Source of the DNA: AC-32 sp963716865
GTDB lineage: Bacteria; Actinomycetota; Thermoleophilia; Gaiellales; Gaiellaceae
Assembly (NCBI GenBank): GCA_963716865.1
Contig: CAVQUF010000004.1
Coordinates: 620,001-684,000, forward strand
DNA length: 64,000 bases
Direction of reading: 5' to 3'
Shown here one piece after another: positions 26,346-34,311 of the stretch; position 1 is the first letter of the stretch, and every line of letters starts with the position of its first letter. The notes beneath the pieces were generated by a model. The model did no database searches. It was not told where the DNA came from and saw only the letters and a list, made by a program, of their open reading frames with translations. Position numbers and translations under genes: made by a program.

Positions 26346-27175
26346 AACGTGAAGAGCTCGATCCCGCCGCTGACCTCGAGCGCGACGCCCGTCACGTAGG
26401 CAGCCAGGTCGGAGCAGAGGAACGCGATCGCGTTTGCGACCTCCTGCGGCTCGCCGACCCTCCGCAGCGCCGTCCTCCGCACCATCCGCTCGTTCATCTC
26501 GGGGTTTCCGAAGCCGAACGCCTCGGTGCCGATGATGCCCGGCACGATCGCGTTGGCCGTGATCCCGTGCCGCGCGCCCTCCAGAGCAAGCGTCTTCGTC
26601 AGCCCGATCACGCCGGCCTTGGTCGTCGCGTAGCTCGCCTGGCCGAACCCGCCGAGCGTGCCGGCCACGGACGCCATCGTCACGATGCGCCCCCACCCCC
26701 GCTCGACCATCCCCGGCCAGACCGTCTGCGCGCAGTTGAAGACGCCGGTCAGGTTGACCCGCAGGTCGCGCTCCCAGAGCTCCGGCGACTGCTGCTCGAG
26801 CCGCGCGACGTGGTCGAGCGTCGCCGCGTTCGCGACCAGGATGTCGACCGCACCGAGCTCCTCGGTCGCGCGCGCGACGGTCGCCTCGACCTGCTCGCGC
26901 TCCGTCACGTCGCAGCGGACCGCAAGCGCCCGCCGCCCGAGCGCGCGGATCTCCTCGGCCGTCTGCTCGGTGTAGACGAGCCCCTGCGCCCGAGCCGCCT
27001 GTGCCAGCACGCCGTACCGCTCCGCCTCCGTGCCCGCGTCGGACTCGACCTGGATGTCCGCGATCACGACGTCCGCTCCGGCGCGCGCGAGCGTCAGCGC
27101 GTCGGCTCGCCCAAGTCCCCTCGAACCCCCGGTGACGAGCGCAACCCGTCCCGAGAGGTCGATCTCAATCGTCAC
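26342..27175 (-). CDS. short-chain dehydrogenase/reductase
   Basis: 277-residue NAD(P)-dependent oxidoreductase. The Rossmann motif is TGGSRGLGRA near residue 15; the NAA motif is VANAAT and the catalytic YxxxK is YATTK, with a Ser in MASVAG. An insert of about 20 residues after VIADIQ (QAARAQGLVYTEQTAEEI) is typical of mycofactocin-associated or hydroxysteroid/3-oxoacyl-type SDRs. GTG at 27175 is chosen. The frame upstream is open into the acyl-CoA dehydrogenase gene, but that reads as the product of a frameshift, not a fusion. Confidence 0.88.
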   Translation of the reverse strand: MTIEIDLSGRVALVTGGSRGLGRADALTLARAGADVVIADIQVESDAGTEAERYGVLAQAARAQGLVYTEQTAEEIRALGRRALAVRCDVTEREQVEATVARATEELGAVDILVANAATLDHVARLEQQSPELWERDLRVNLTGVFNCAQTVWPGMVERGWGRIVTMASVAGTLGGFGQASYATTKAGVIGLTKTLALEGARHGITANAIVPGIIGTEAFGFGNPEMNERMVRRTALRRVGEPQEVANAIAFLCSDLAAYVTGVALEVSGGIELFTF

Positions 27176-27182
27176 GAGGGAC

Positions 27183-28361
27183 CTAGTCTCCGCGTGGTAG
27201 GAAGATCTCGCTGCGATGACGAGCCGCTGGATCTGCGAGGTGCCTTCGTAGATCTGGAACAGCTTCGCGTCGCGCATCAGCTTCTCGACCGGGAACTCCT
27301 TGATGTAGCCGTAGCCGCCGAAGATCTGGACGGCGTCGGTCGTGACCTTCATCGCGGTGTCGGCCGCGAACCGCTTCGCGTACGACGACTCGAGCGTCGC
27401 TCGCTTCCCCTGGTCGAGCAGCCACGCCGCCTGCCAGCAGAGCAGCCGCGCCGCCTCGATCTCGGCCGCCATGTCCGCGATCAGGAAGTTGACGCCCTGG
27501 TTCATCGCGATCGGTTGGCCGAACTGGACACGCTCGCGCGAGTACGCGACCGCGTGCTCGAAGGCGGCCCGCGCGACGCCGACCGCGCCGGACGCTGTCC
27601 CCGGCCGCGTGCTGTCGAGCGTCCGCATCGCGAGCTTGAAGCCCTCCCCTTCCTCGCCGAGCCGGTTCGCCGCGGGCACGCGAACGTCCTGGAACGCGAC
27701 CGCGGAGGTGTCCGTCGCCCGCTGGCCCATCTTGTCCAGGTGCTTCTCGACCGTCACGCCGGGCGTGTCGGTCGGGACGACGAAGGCCGTGAGGCCGCGA
27801 TGGCCGGCTTCCCGGTCGGTCGAGGCGAACACGACCAGCCACGATGCGTGACCGGCGTTCGTGATGAACATCTTCGAGCCGTTCAGGACGTAGTCGTCGC
27901 CGTCGCGAACGGCGGTCGTCTGGATCGCGGAGACGTCGGAGCCCGCGCCCGGCTCGGTCAGCGCGAACGCACAGAGGATCGGCTCCTCGAGCAGCGGCGG
28001 CAGCCAGTCGCGCTTCTGCTCGTCGGTGCCGGCGAGCAGGACGGGCAGCGCGCCGAGAACGTTGCCGATGATCGAGGTTCCGATCCCGGAGCACCCCCAG
28101 CAGAGCTCCTCGCCGATCAGCGCGCCCTCGATCGCCCCGAGGCCCGCGCCGCCGAGCTCCTCGGGGATGTGCGGGTTCATCAGCCCGACCTCGTGCGCCT
28201 TCGAGATCACGTCGGCCGGGTGCGTCTGGTGCTCGTCGTACTCCGCCGACTTCGGCCGGATCTCGCTGCTCGGCGAACTCGTGCGCTAGCTCGCGCAGGG
28301 AACGCTGTTCCTCGGTCAGCGCAAAGGAGATGCCGGTGCCGATTGCCTCTGCGGTAGCCAC
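27183..28361 (-). pseudogene. acyl-CoA dehydrogenase broken by two compensating frameshifts
   Basis: Reads as a complete acyl-CoA dehydrogenase of about 390 residues only if two single-base shifts are corrected. The N-terminus (ISFALTEEQRSLRELAHEFAE, 28361 down to about 28266) is in one frame. The body, from EIRPKSAEYDEHQ through EGTSQIQRLVIA, is in a second frame. The expected end (REIFLPRGD, stop at 27183) is back in the first. Both shifts fall at the same plus-strand string GATCTCGCTGC (28259 and 27204). All catalytic motifs are intact, so it is either a very recent pseudogene or a sequence error. It would head an operon with the SDR gene. Confidence 0.8.
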
Positions 28362-28375
28362 GTTCGCCTCGCTGA

Positions 28376-28391
28376 TTGACTGATCAGTCAA
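28376..28391. promoter_or_regulatory. perfect 16-base palindromic operator
   Basis: TTGACTGATCAGTCAA is a perfect palindrome 15 bases upstream of the acyl-CoA dehydrogenase start at 28361. It overlaps the stop codon of the upstream enolase-superfamily gene. Size and symmetry fit a TetR-family dimer site; lipid-catabolism genes are often controlled this way. A TetR remnant lies 4.2 kb away. No second copy was noticed in the window. Confidence 0.6.
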
Positions 28392-29422
28392 ATCGTAGCG
28401 TCGGCCTCGCCCCACCGGAACCCCACGGCGGCCGGGGCCGGCTCGAGCGGGCTCCCCTGGAGGCCGGGGAGCGGCTCGGGCTCGTTGTAGGCGCGCGGCG
28501 CGACGTCGTTCGGCGCGTCGGCGTGGAAGAGCGACGCGAGGTACTGGATCTGGCCGCGCCCCGGCCCGAGCTCGAACATCCCGCCGCCGTAGAGGCCGAT
28601 GCCGCGCTCCTCGCAGAGGTCGCGGAAGGCGAGCAGCTCCCGCAGGTGGCCGAAGCGGGACGGCTTGGAGTTGAGCGTGCGCGGCGGGAACGGCAGCTGC
28701 TCCACGTCCTCGACCGAGTGGATCGGCGCGTCCCAGGTGACACGCTCGCGGTGCGGCTCGAGCACGAGGTCGGTCTCGGCGGTGAGCGCGGGATCTTCGA
28801 TGAACGCGTCGGGGAAGCCCTCGGCCACACGCCGGTAGAGGTCGAGGTCGGGCGGAGGGTCGCCCTCGGACCGGTAGTACGCCTTGAGGTCGACCGTGAC
28901 CACGGCGCCTGTCGTGGCGAGCTCGGCGATCAGCTCGTCGCTCCAGTCGCTCGCGGGGTCGAGCTTGAAACGGAGATCAGAGTCGAGCTCGAGCCAGCGG
29001 CGGATCACCTCGGCACTCGGCGGGTCGCCGAGGCCGGGTGAGACGACGAAGCCGACGGGCCGCGGCTCGCGTCCGGTGAACTCGGCCAGCGAGACGCCTG
29101 CCTGCCTGAGTGCCAGGTCGAGGGCGGCGCTCTCGTAGGCCCAGCGGCGGTGCGGGTCGGGCATCTCGAGGGTGTCCGAGAAGCCGTCGAGCGTCCACGC
29201 GCCCGCGAGCGGGAGGACCGCGCCGGCGGCCTGCTCGCGGTCGTGGTGCTCCGCGTACCAGGTGACGTCCTCGCCGACCCCCTCCTCCCCGCCGCCGCGC
29301 AGGTGCACGACGGTCGTGACGCGCGTGAAGCCACGCGTGACCGGCCGCTCCAGCCGCTCGAGCTCGTACGAGTCGACTTCGAGGGGAAGCTCGGCGAAGC
29401 GCTTCCATAGACTCTCTGCCAT
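28388..29422 (-). CDS. enolase-superfamily enzyme (mandelate racemase/muconate lactonizing group)
   Basis: 344 residues with the superfamily layout: an N-terminal capping domain, then a barrel. Likely metal ligands are Asp in VTVDLKAYY, Glu in FIEDPAL and Asp in TWDAPIHS. FKLDP holds the first catalytic Lys position and LNSKPSRFGH the second. It may be an o-succinylbenzoate synthase/N-acylamino acid racemase-like or dipeptide epimerase-like enzyme; the sequence does not settle this. ATG at 29422 overlaps the divergent ATG at 29421 (shared CATG), so its true start may be a little downstream. Confidence 0.8.
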   Translation of the reverse strand: MAESLWKRFAELPLEVDSYELERLERPVTRGFTRVTTVVHLRGGGEEGVGEDVTWYAEHHDREQAAGAVLPLAGAWTLDGFSDTLEMPDPHRRWAYESAALDLALRQAGVSLAEFTGREPRPVGFVVSPGLGDPPSAEVIRRWLELDSDLRFKLDPASDWSDELIAELATTGAVVTVDLKAYYRSEGDPPPDLDLYRRVAEGFPDAFIEDPALTAETDLVLEPHRERVTWDAPIHSVEDVEQLPFPPRTLNSKPSRFGHLRELLAFRDLCEERGIGLYGGGMFELGPGRGQIQYLASLFHADAPNDVAPRAYNEPEPLPGLQGSPLEPAPAAVGFRWGEADATI

Positions 29423-30662
29423 GGAGTTCGACCTTACCGATGAACAGCGCCTGATTCAGGAGACAGTGCGCTCGTTCGTCGACGAGCGCGTCCTTCCGAA
29501 CGCGATCGAGAACGACATCGAGCACCGTCTCGACCTCGGCGTGATCGAGGGAATGGCCGAGCTCGGGCTGCTCGGAGTCGTGATCCCGGAGGAGTACGGC
29601 GGCGCCGGTCTCGACTTCGTCGCCGAGGCGCTCGTCTGCGAGGAGATCGAGCGCGGCGAGGCCGCCTTCCGGACGCTGATCTCGGTGCACGTGGGGCTGA
29701 ACTCGCTGGCGCTGCTTCAGTACGCGAGCGAGGAGCAGAAGCAGCGCTACCTCGCGCCGCAGGCCCGGGGCGAAAGGCTCGCCTGCTTCGGGCTGACCGA
29801 GCCGGGCGCGGGCTCGGACGTCGCCTCGATGCGCACGACGGCCCGCCGCGAGGGCGACACGTACGTCCTCAACGGCCAGAAGAACTGGATCTCGTACGCG
29901 ACCGTCGCCGACCACCAGCTCGTGATCGCGAAGACCGACCCCGCGGCGAAGCACAAGGGGATGTCGGCGTTCATCGTCGAGCGCTCGTGGCCGGGCGTCT
30001 CCACGCGGGAGACGGAGAACAAGCTCGGCGTCTGGGCCGGCTCGACCGGCGAGCTCTTCTTCGAGAACGTGGAGGTACCGGCTGACAACCTGGTCGGCGA
30101 GGAGGGCCAGGGGTTCGAGATCGCGATGTACGGGCTCGACCAGGGGCGGTTCACGGTCGCAGCCGGTGCCTGCGGCGTGATCCGCGCGTGTCTCGAGCGG
30201 TCGGTCGAGTACGCGCGCGAGCGGGAGACGTTCGGGCAGGCGATCGGCCGCTACCAGTTCGTGCAGGACATGATCGCGGAGATGGTTCTCGGGTACGAGA
30301 CGTCGAAGCTGCTCGTCATGCAGGCGGCCTGGATGAAGAACGAGGGCCGGCGCAACACGCGGGAGACGTCTCTGGCCAAGTGGCATGCGACCGAGTCGGC
30401 CTTCCGCGCGGCGCATCTCGCGATCCAGGTGCACGGGGCGTACGGGTACTCGTCGGAGTACGGGATCGAGCGCTACTTCCGGAACGCGCGAGCGCCGATC
30501 ATCTACGAGGGGACGACGCAGATCCACAAGCTGATGCAGGCCGAGCACGCGCTCGGCTACCGGCAGCTGAACGGACGAGACGGGGCCGTGTCGCCGCTGT
30601 GCTCCTGGGCGCCGGCGCTCGCTTCCGTCCACCGCCAAGACGCGGTCGCGACCAGCGGCTGA
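29421..30662 (+). CDS. acyl-CoA dehydrogenase
   Basis: 413-residue FAD-dependent acyl-CoA dehydrogenase, closest in feel to glutaryl-CoA/isovaleryl-type members. FGLTEPGAGSDVASM and LNGQKNWISYATVAD are the nucleotide/FAD blocks; the C-terminus has IYEGTTQIHKLMQAEHALGYR with the catalytic Glu. The last 25 residues (DGAVSPLCSWAPALASVHRQD) are unlike the family and run towards the transposase element; they may be an extension created when the element inserted. ATG at 29421 shares CATG with the divergent gene. Confidence 0.9.
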   Translation: MEFDLTDEQRLIQETVRSFVDERVLPNAIENDIEHRLDLGVIEGMAELGLLGVVIPEEYGGAGLDFVAEALVCEEIERGEAAFRTLISVHVGLNSLALLQYASEEQKQRYLAPQARGERLACFGLTEPGAGSDVASMRTTARREGDTYVLNGQKNWISYATVADHQLVIAKTDPAAKHKGMSAFIVERSWPGVSTRETENKLGVWAGSTGELFFENVEVPADNLVGEEGQGFEIAMYGLDQGRFTVAAGACGVIRACLERSVEYARERETFGQAIGRYQFVQDMIAEMVLGYETSKLLVMQAAWMKNEGRRNTRETSLAKWHATESAFRAAHLAIQVHGAYGYSSEYGIERYFRNARAPIIYEGTTQIHKLMQAEHALGYRQLNGRDGAVSPLCSWAPALASVHRQDAVATSG

Positions 30663-30686
30663 CGAACCCTCGAGCGTCCTCTTGGG

Positions 30687-30729
30687 CCATGTCCGAGGGA
30701 CTGTCCCCCGGACATGGCTGAAACAGCCG
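30687..30729 (+). repeat. REP, left end of the RAYT unit
   Basis: Stem 30687-30701 (GCCATGTCCGAGGGA) pairs with 30705-30719 over a CTG loop, with one mismatch in 15. Next comes a small hairpin, GGCTG-AAA-CAGCC (30717-30729). It matches the right-end copy in the core GTCCGAGGGACTGTCC. Confidence 0.85.
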
Positions 30730-30735
30730 GTCCGC

Positions 30736-31179
30736 TCACCGAACTGCGCGAAAGAGGCCGCCCGACCAGGGCCACTCCCCGGCGCTGGCGCAAAGCCCCG
30801 CGTCGACCGGGTTGTCGAGGACGTACCTGCAGGCGTTCTCCCAATGCTTCTCGGAATCGAGCACGCGCGCGGAGAACCGGTTCTCGAAGAGATGACCGCT
30901 TCGCTCGTAGCGCCGGTTGAATCGCTGCGCGTACAGCCCGTTCAGCCGGTGCATTGCTCTTGACAGCGCCGGCTGCGTGGCCGCGGCCACGATGTGGAAG
31001 TGGGTGGTCATGAGACACCAGGCGTCGAACCGCAGCGCGAAGCGTTCTCCCGCCCTGATCAGCAGCTCGCGAAACGCAGCGCGGTCGAAGTCGTCACGGA
31101 AGATCTCCGAATTCGCCACGCCACGGCTCGTCACGTGGAAGAGCCCGTCGGGTAGGTCGCCTCTCCGTCCGCGCGGCAC
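30736..31179 (-). CDS. REP-associated tyrosine transposase (RAYT, Y1/HUH family)
   Basis: 147-residue single-strand transposase of the IS200/IS605-like Y1 superfamily, domesticated type. It begins PRGRRGDLPDGLFHVTSRG, the classic RAYT start. The HUH metal motif is MTTHFHIV (HFH). YAQRFNRRYERSGHLFENRF and CRYVLDNPVDAGL are conserved blocks; the catalytic Tyr should be in the C-terminal part. GTG at 31179 is chosen over longer frames that run into the REP. It is flanked by REP palindromes, and the reading frame is intact, so it may be active. Confidence 0.9.
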   Translation of the reverse strand: MPRGRRGDLPDGLFHVTSRGVANSEIFRDDFDRAAFRELLIRAGERFALRFDAWCLMTTHFHIVAAATQPALSRAMHRLNGLYAQRFNRRYERSGHLFENRFSARVLDSEKHWENACRYVLDNPVDAGLCASAGEWPWSGGLFRAVR

Positions 31180-31264
31180 GATCCTGCGAATGTAGTTCGC
31201 CTGCCGAGATCTGCGGTCGCTTTGGAACCGGATCACTGCAACGAGGGCACACCTTCTTGGCAAG

Positions 31265-31309
31265 TGGCCGTTTCGGCCGTGTCCGAGGGACTGTCCCTCG
31301 GACACGGCC
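31265..31309 (+). repeat. REP, right end of the RAYT unit
   Basis: A small hairpin, GGCCG-TTT-CGGCC (31265-31277), leads into a perfect 17-base stem (31273-31289 with 31293-31309) over a CTG loop. The stem core is GTCCGAGGGA. It lies 33 bases from the stop of the transporter gene on its right. Confidence 0.87.
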
Positions 31310-31342
31310 GGAAGGGCCGGTGCGGCCCGCCTCTCGGCGGGG

Positions 31343-32617
31343 TCAGACCACCGGCGTCTCGACCTCCACCTGCGGCTCGATCTCCATGAGCCGGACGAGG
31401 AGCGGGATCGCCGCCAGGATCATCACGCCGCAGATCGGCCACAACACCTGGTAGCCCTCTGTGGCGGGGAAGTGCGGTCGCGCCAGGTCGATCGAGAGCC
31501 CGGCGAGCGGCGCCCCAACCAGGATGCCGATCCCCTTCGTCGTCGTCGCGAGCCCCGAGGCAGCGCCGCGATGCTCCTCGGGCACGATCTTGTAGAGGAG
31601 CCCCCACGCCAGGGTCATCACCGTCCCGCCCGCGATCGACACCGGCATGATCAGCGCGAAGAACCAGTCGTGCCAGTGGGACGCGAGCCCGGCGACCATG
31701 AATCCGCCGCCGTATACGAATGACGCGAAGAAGCTCACGCGCGCGAGCCCGAAGCGGTCGCCCAGACGCCCCGCCGCCATGGCCGCGATCACGTAGCCCA
31801 CCGCCACGGCTCCCAGAACCGCCGACGACATCACCTTCGACTGGTTGAGCCCCTCGATGACGTACAGCACGACGAACGTGCGCGCTGCGGCGAACGCCCC
31901 TTCCCAGAGCGAGTTCGCGATCAGGAAGCGCCGCACATCGCCGTTCTCCCGGAAGATGTGCCAGCTACGCCTGACGTAGGCGGAGACGCCCTCGAAGACC
32001 CGGCCGTGGCCACCGTCCTCGCGCACGAGCCGGACGGTCAGCCCGCAGGCGAGCGTCGTCAGCACCGCCGCGAGCAGGAACGGCGCCGGGCGCCAGACCT
32101 TGAAGAGGAGCCCGCCGCCGACGAGCGCGGCGCCGATCGCGATCCCGCGCAAGATGTGCTGAACGCCCTGGGAGCGTGCGAACACCGCCGGCGGCAGCAC
32201 GTCCGGGTAGAGCCCGCGGTAGGGCGGCTCGTACACGTAGTAGGCGAAGAAGAACCCGAGGACGATCACGACCGTCGTCCAGAGGTTCGGCATGAACGGC
32301 ATCAGCAACAGGCAGAAGCCCATCGGGCCGAGCGCGACGAGCATGAACGGCCGGCGCCGGCCCATCGGCGTGTGGAACGTGTCGCTCCACGGGCCGATCA
32401 CGGGCGAGATCAGGAGCGCGAAGATCCCCTCCGCGCCGAGGATCACGCCGATCAACCCGCCGGACTCGGTGAAGCGGCTGAGCAGCGGGGGCAGGTACGC
32501 CGCGGTCGTCGTCAGCGAGAACGCGAGGCCAAATGCTCCCAGCCCGAGCGTCCACAGGAGCCGGCGCCTGACGGGCGGCCCGGCCACGAGCGCCTCGGAC
32601 GTCTGCGTAGCCGCCAT
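31343..32617 (-). CDS. MFS transporter, GPH/SLC45-like
   Basis: 424 residues with about 12 predicted membrane helices. GPWSDTFHTPMGRRRPFML is a GPH-type loop 2-3 motif (as in sugar:cation symporters), and a second one is GRLGDRFGLARVSF at mid-protein. A cytoplasmic loop around residues 200-225 splits the halves. The substrate is unknown. ATG at 32617 directly follows the stop of a truncated TetR reading frame (TAGATG). The end faces the RAYT unit. Confidence 0.88.
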   Translation of the reverse strand: MAATQTSEALVAGPPVRRRLLWTLGLGAFGLAFSLTTTAAYLPPLLSRFTESGGLIGVILGAEGIFALLISPVIGPWSDTFHTPMGRRRPFMLVALGPMGFCLLLMPFMPNLWTTVVIVLGFFFAYYVYEPPYRGLYPDVLPPAVFARSQGVQHILRGIAIGAALVGGGLLFKVWRPAPFLLAAVLTTLACGLTVRLVREDGGHGRVFEGVSAYVRRSWHIFRENGDVRRFLIANSLWEGAFAAARTFVVLYVIEGLNQSKVMSSAVLGAVAVGYVIAAMAAGRLGDRFGLARVSFFASFVYGGGFMVAGLASHWHDWFFALIMPVSIAGGTVMTLAWGLLYKIVPEEHRGAASGLATTTKGIGILVGAPLAGLSIDLARPHFPATEGYQVLWPICGVMILAAIPLLVRLMEIEPQVEVETPVV

Positions 32618-32728
32618 CTAAGCGATGTCCCCGACGCGGGCGGCGTGATAGCCCTTCCGCGCGAACACCCGCACCGCCGCGTCGAGGAGCAGCCGGCGCT
32701 TGTCCCCCTGGTTCGAGCGGTCCGGCAA
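32618..32728 (-). pseudogene. truncated TetR-family regulator, N-terminal HTH fragment
   Basis: The frame reads GDKRRLLLDAAVRVFARKGYHAARVGDIA and then stops at TAG, in the middle of the TetR helix-turn-helix. A full protein would continue with the recognition helix and a 130-residue ligand domain, but the next base starts the transporter gene (TAGATG). TTG 32728 is the likely start. A deletion that joined the tetR 5' end to the transporter explains it. Without the recognition helix it cannot bind an operator. Confidence 0.7.
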
Positions 32729-32758
32729 GGCCGACTGAGTGTAGTAGCTTCGACGGAA

Positions 32759-33667
32759 GTGGAACCCCTGGCCGGCCACCTCGTCGTCGACCTCTCGCGC
32801 TACCTTCCGGGCCCGTTCGCAAGCCGCGAGCTGCAGCGCCTCGGGGCGCGCGTCGTGCGGCTCGAGGCGCCAGGCGGAGACCCGCTGCGCGAGCTCGCGC
32901 CGGCCTGGCACGAGGCCCTGAACGAGGGCAAGGAATCGGTCGAGATCGACCTCAAGCTAGACGCGGAGCGGGGCCGCGCCCTGTGCGCGCAGGCGGACGT
33001 CGTGCTCGAGAGCTTCCGGCCCGGCGTCGTCGAGCGCCTCGGCGTCGGCCCCGGCGACCTGCCCGAGACCGTCGTCTACTGCTCCTTCACAGGCTTCGGC
33101 GCCGACGACCCGCGTGCCGGCCACGACCTCAACTACCTCGGCTGGGCCGGACTGCTCGAGGACACCGCGCCCGCGCTGCCGCCGATCCAGATCGCCGACC
33201 TCGCGGCCGGCGGCCTCGCAGCGGTCGCGGAGATCCTGGCGGCCCTCCTCGAGCGAGCGCGCACGGGCAAGGGGCAGCGGATCACGGTCTCCCTGACCCA
33301 CGGCTCTCACCGGCTCGCGACACACCGCCTCGGCGGCGAGCCGATCCCGCGCCTGCTCACAGGCGGGCTCGCGTGCTACCGGATCTACCGCACCGCCGAC
33401 GGCCGCTACCTGACCGTCGCGGCGCTCGAGCCGACGTTCTTTCACCGCCTGTGCGAGCTGATCGGCCGGCCGGAGCTGGTCGAGCGCCAGTGGAGCTCCG
33501 ACCAGGAGCCGCTGGCCGAGGAGCTCGCAGAAACGTTCGCGACGAAGCCGCTCGCCGCCTGGCTCGAGCTGTTCGACGGCGAGGACGTGAGCGTCGGCCC
33601 CGTGGCGACGCTCGAGGAAGCGGCGGCTCAGCTGGGCCGAAGCCCGAGCGCCGCCGGCAGCGCGTAG
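32759..33667 (+). CDS. family III CoA transferase, alpha-methylacyl-CoA racemase-like
   Basis: 302 residues from GTG 32759. VVDLSRYLPGPFASRELQRLGARV is the family III start; His122 in AGHDLNYLGWAG and Asp147 in IQIADLAAGG match the catalytic pair of alpha-methylacyl-CoA racemase, which inverts 2-methylacyl-CoAs before beta-oxidation. It is about 50 residues shorter than usual, mainly at the C-terminus. It converges on and overlaps the HAD gene by 40 bases. With three acyl-CoA dehydrogenases nearby, a role in branched-chain lipid breakdown is likely. Confidence 0.87.
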   Translation: MEPLAGHLVVDLSRYLPGPFASRELQRLGARVVRLEAPGGDPLRELAPAWHEALNEGKESVEIDLKLDAERGRALCAQADVVLESFRPGVVERLGVGPGDLPETVVYCSFTGFGADDPRAGHDLNYLGWAGLLEDTAPALPPIQIADLAAGGLAAVAEILAALLERARTGKGQRITVSLTHGSHRLATHRLGGEPIPRLLTGGLACYRIYRTADGRYLTVAALEPTFFHRLCELIGRPELVERQWSSDQEPLAEELAETFATKPLAAWLELFDGEDVSVGPVATLEEAAAQLGRSPSAAGSA

Positions 33668-34311
33668 AGATCCGGGAGGCGGTCGGGGAGCTCCGGGTAG
33701 CGGCCGTCTCGGTCGAGCAGGAACGCGACCTCGATCCCGGCGGCCCGGGCGCCGTCGATGTCGTCCTCGGGCGAGTCGCCGACCATCGACGCGTCGGCCG
33801 GCCCAACCTCGAGCCGCTGCAGCACCTCCTGGAAAATCGCCGGGTGCGGCTTCGTGCGGCCGAACACGCCGGAGCCGAGCGCCGCGTCGACGTCCAGCCG
33901 GTGGTGCGCGACGAACTCCTCGAGGTTCCGCCCCGTGTTCGAGACGAGCCCGAGCTTGAGCCCGCGCGCCCGCAGGTCCGCGAGCACCGGTAGCGCGTCT
34001 TCGTAGAGCTCGAAGTGCTCGGCGTGCTCCCAGGCCCTCGTCATCGCCACGGCGCATCCGTAAGCGGAGTCTGCGTCGCCGCCCATTCCGCGGATGATCC
34101 GCTCGGTGAACGCAACCCAGATCTCCTCGTCGTGCTCGAGCTCGGGGTGGCGCCTGATTCCCTCGACCGCCTTCTGGCGCGCCTCGCCGTAGCGGGCCGG
34201 GTCGAGGTCGAGGCCGAAGCGCGCACCGAGCCGCCGGTAGCCCTCGGGCCCGAGCTCAGGGCCCGGGCGGGCGATCGTGAAGTCGACGTCGAAGAGCACT
34301 GCCTCGAGCAT
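33628..34311 (-). CDS. HAD-superfamily hydrolase
   Basis: 227-residue phosphatase-like enzyme. Motif I is LFDVDFT with Asp8 and Asp10; motif II is LVSNTG, motif III the Lys in GRTKPHP, and motif IV VGDSPEDDIDGARAAG. A helical cap domain lies between residues 20 and 95. The substrate is unknown. ATG at 34311 overlaps the stop of the upstream kinase gene (TGATG), so the two are coupled. Confidence 0.9.
   Translation of the reverse strand: MLEAVLFDVDFTIARPGPELGPEGYRRLGARFGLDLDPARYGEARQKAVEGIRRHPELEHDEEIWVAFTERIIRGMGGDADSAYGCAVAMTRAWEHAEHFELYEDALPVLADLRARGLKLGLVSNTGRNLEEFVAHHRLDVDAALGSGVFGRTKPHPAIFQEVLQRLEVGPADASMVGDSPEDDIDGARAAGIEVAFLLDRDGRYPELPDRLPDLYALPAALGLRPS

Larger units (their letters stand above)
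30687..31309. mobile_element. RAYT transposase flanked by inverted double-hairpin REPs
   Basis: A 623-base unit in the convergent gap between an acyl-CoA dehydrogenase and a transporter. Left: palindrome 30687-30719 then GGCTG-AAA-CAGCC. Right: GGCCG-TTT-CGGCC then palindrome 31273-31309. The order and the AAA/TTT loops are mirrored, so the two ends are inverted, as in BIME-like arrangements. A single transposase gene lies between. No target duplication was identified. Confidence 0.8.

Noticed and set aside
26342..28210. A 622-residue open frame that fuses acyl-CoA dehydrogenase and SDR
   Set aside because: The dehydrogenase lacks its N-terminus in this frame, and its normal ending (REIFLPRGD then stop) is found in the neighbouring frame after a one-base correction. 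A GTG start for the SDR follows. Two separate genes explain it better.
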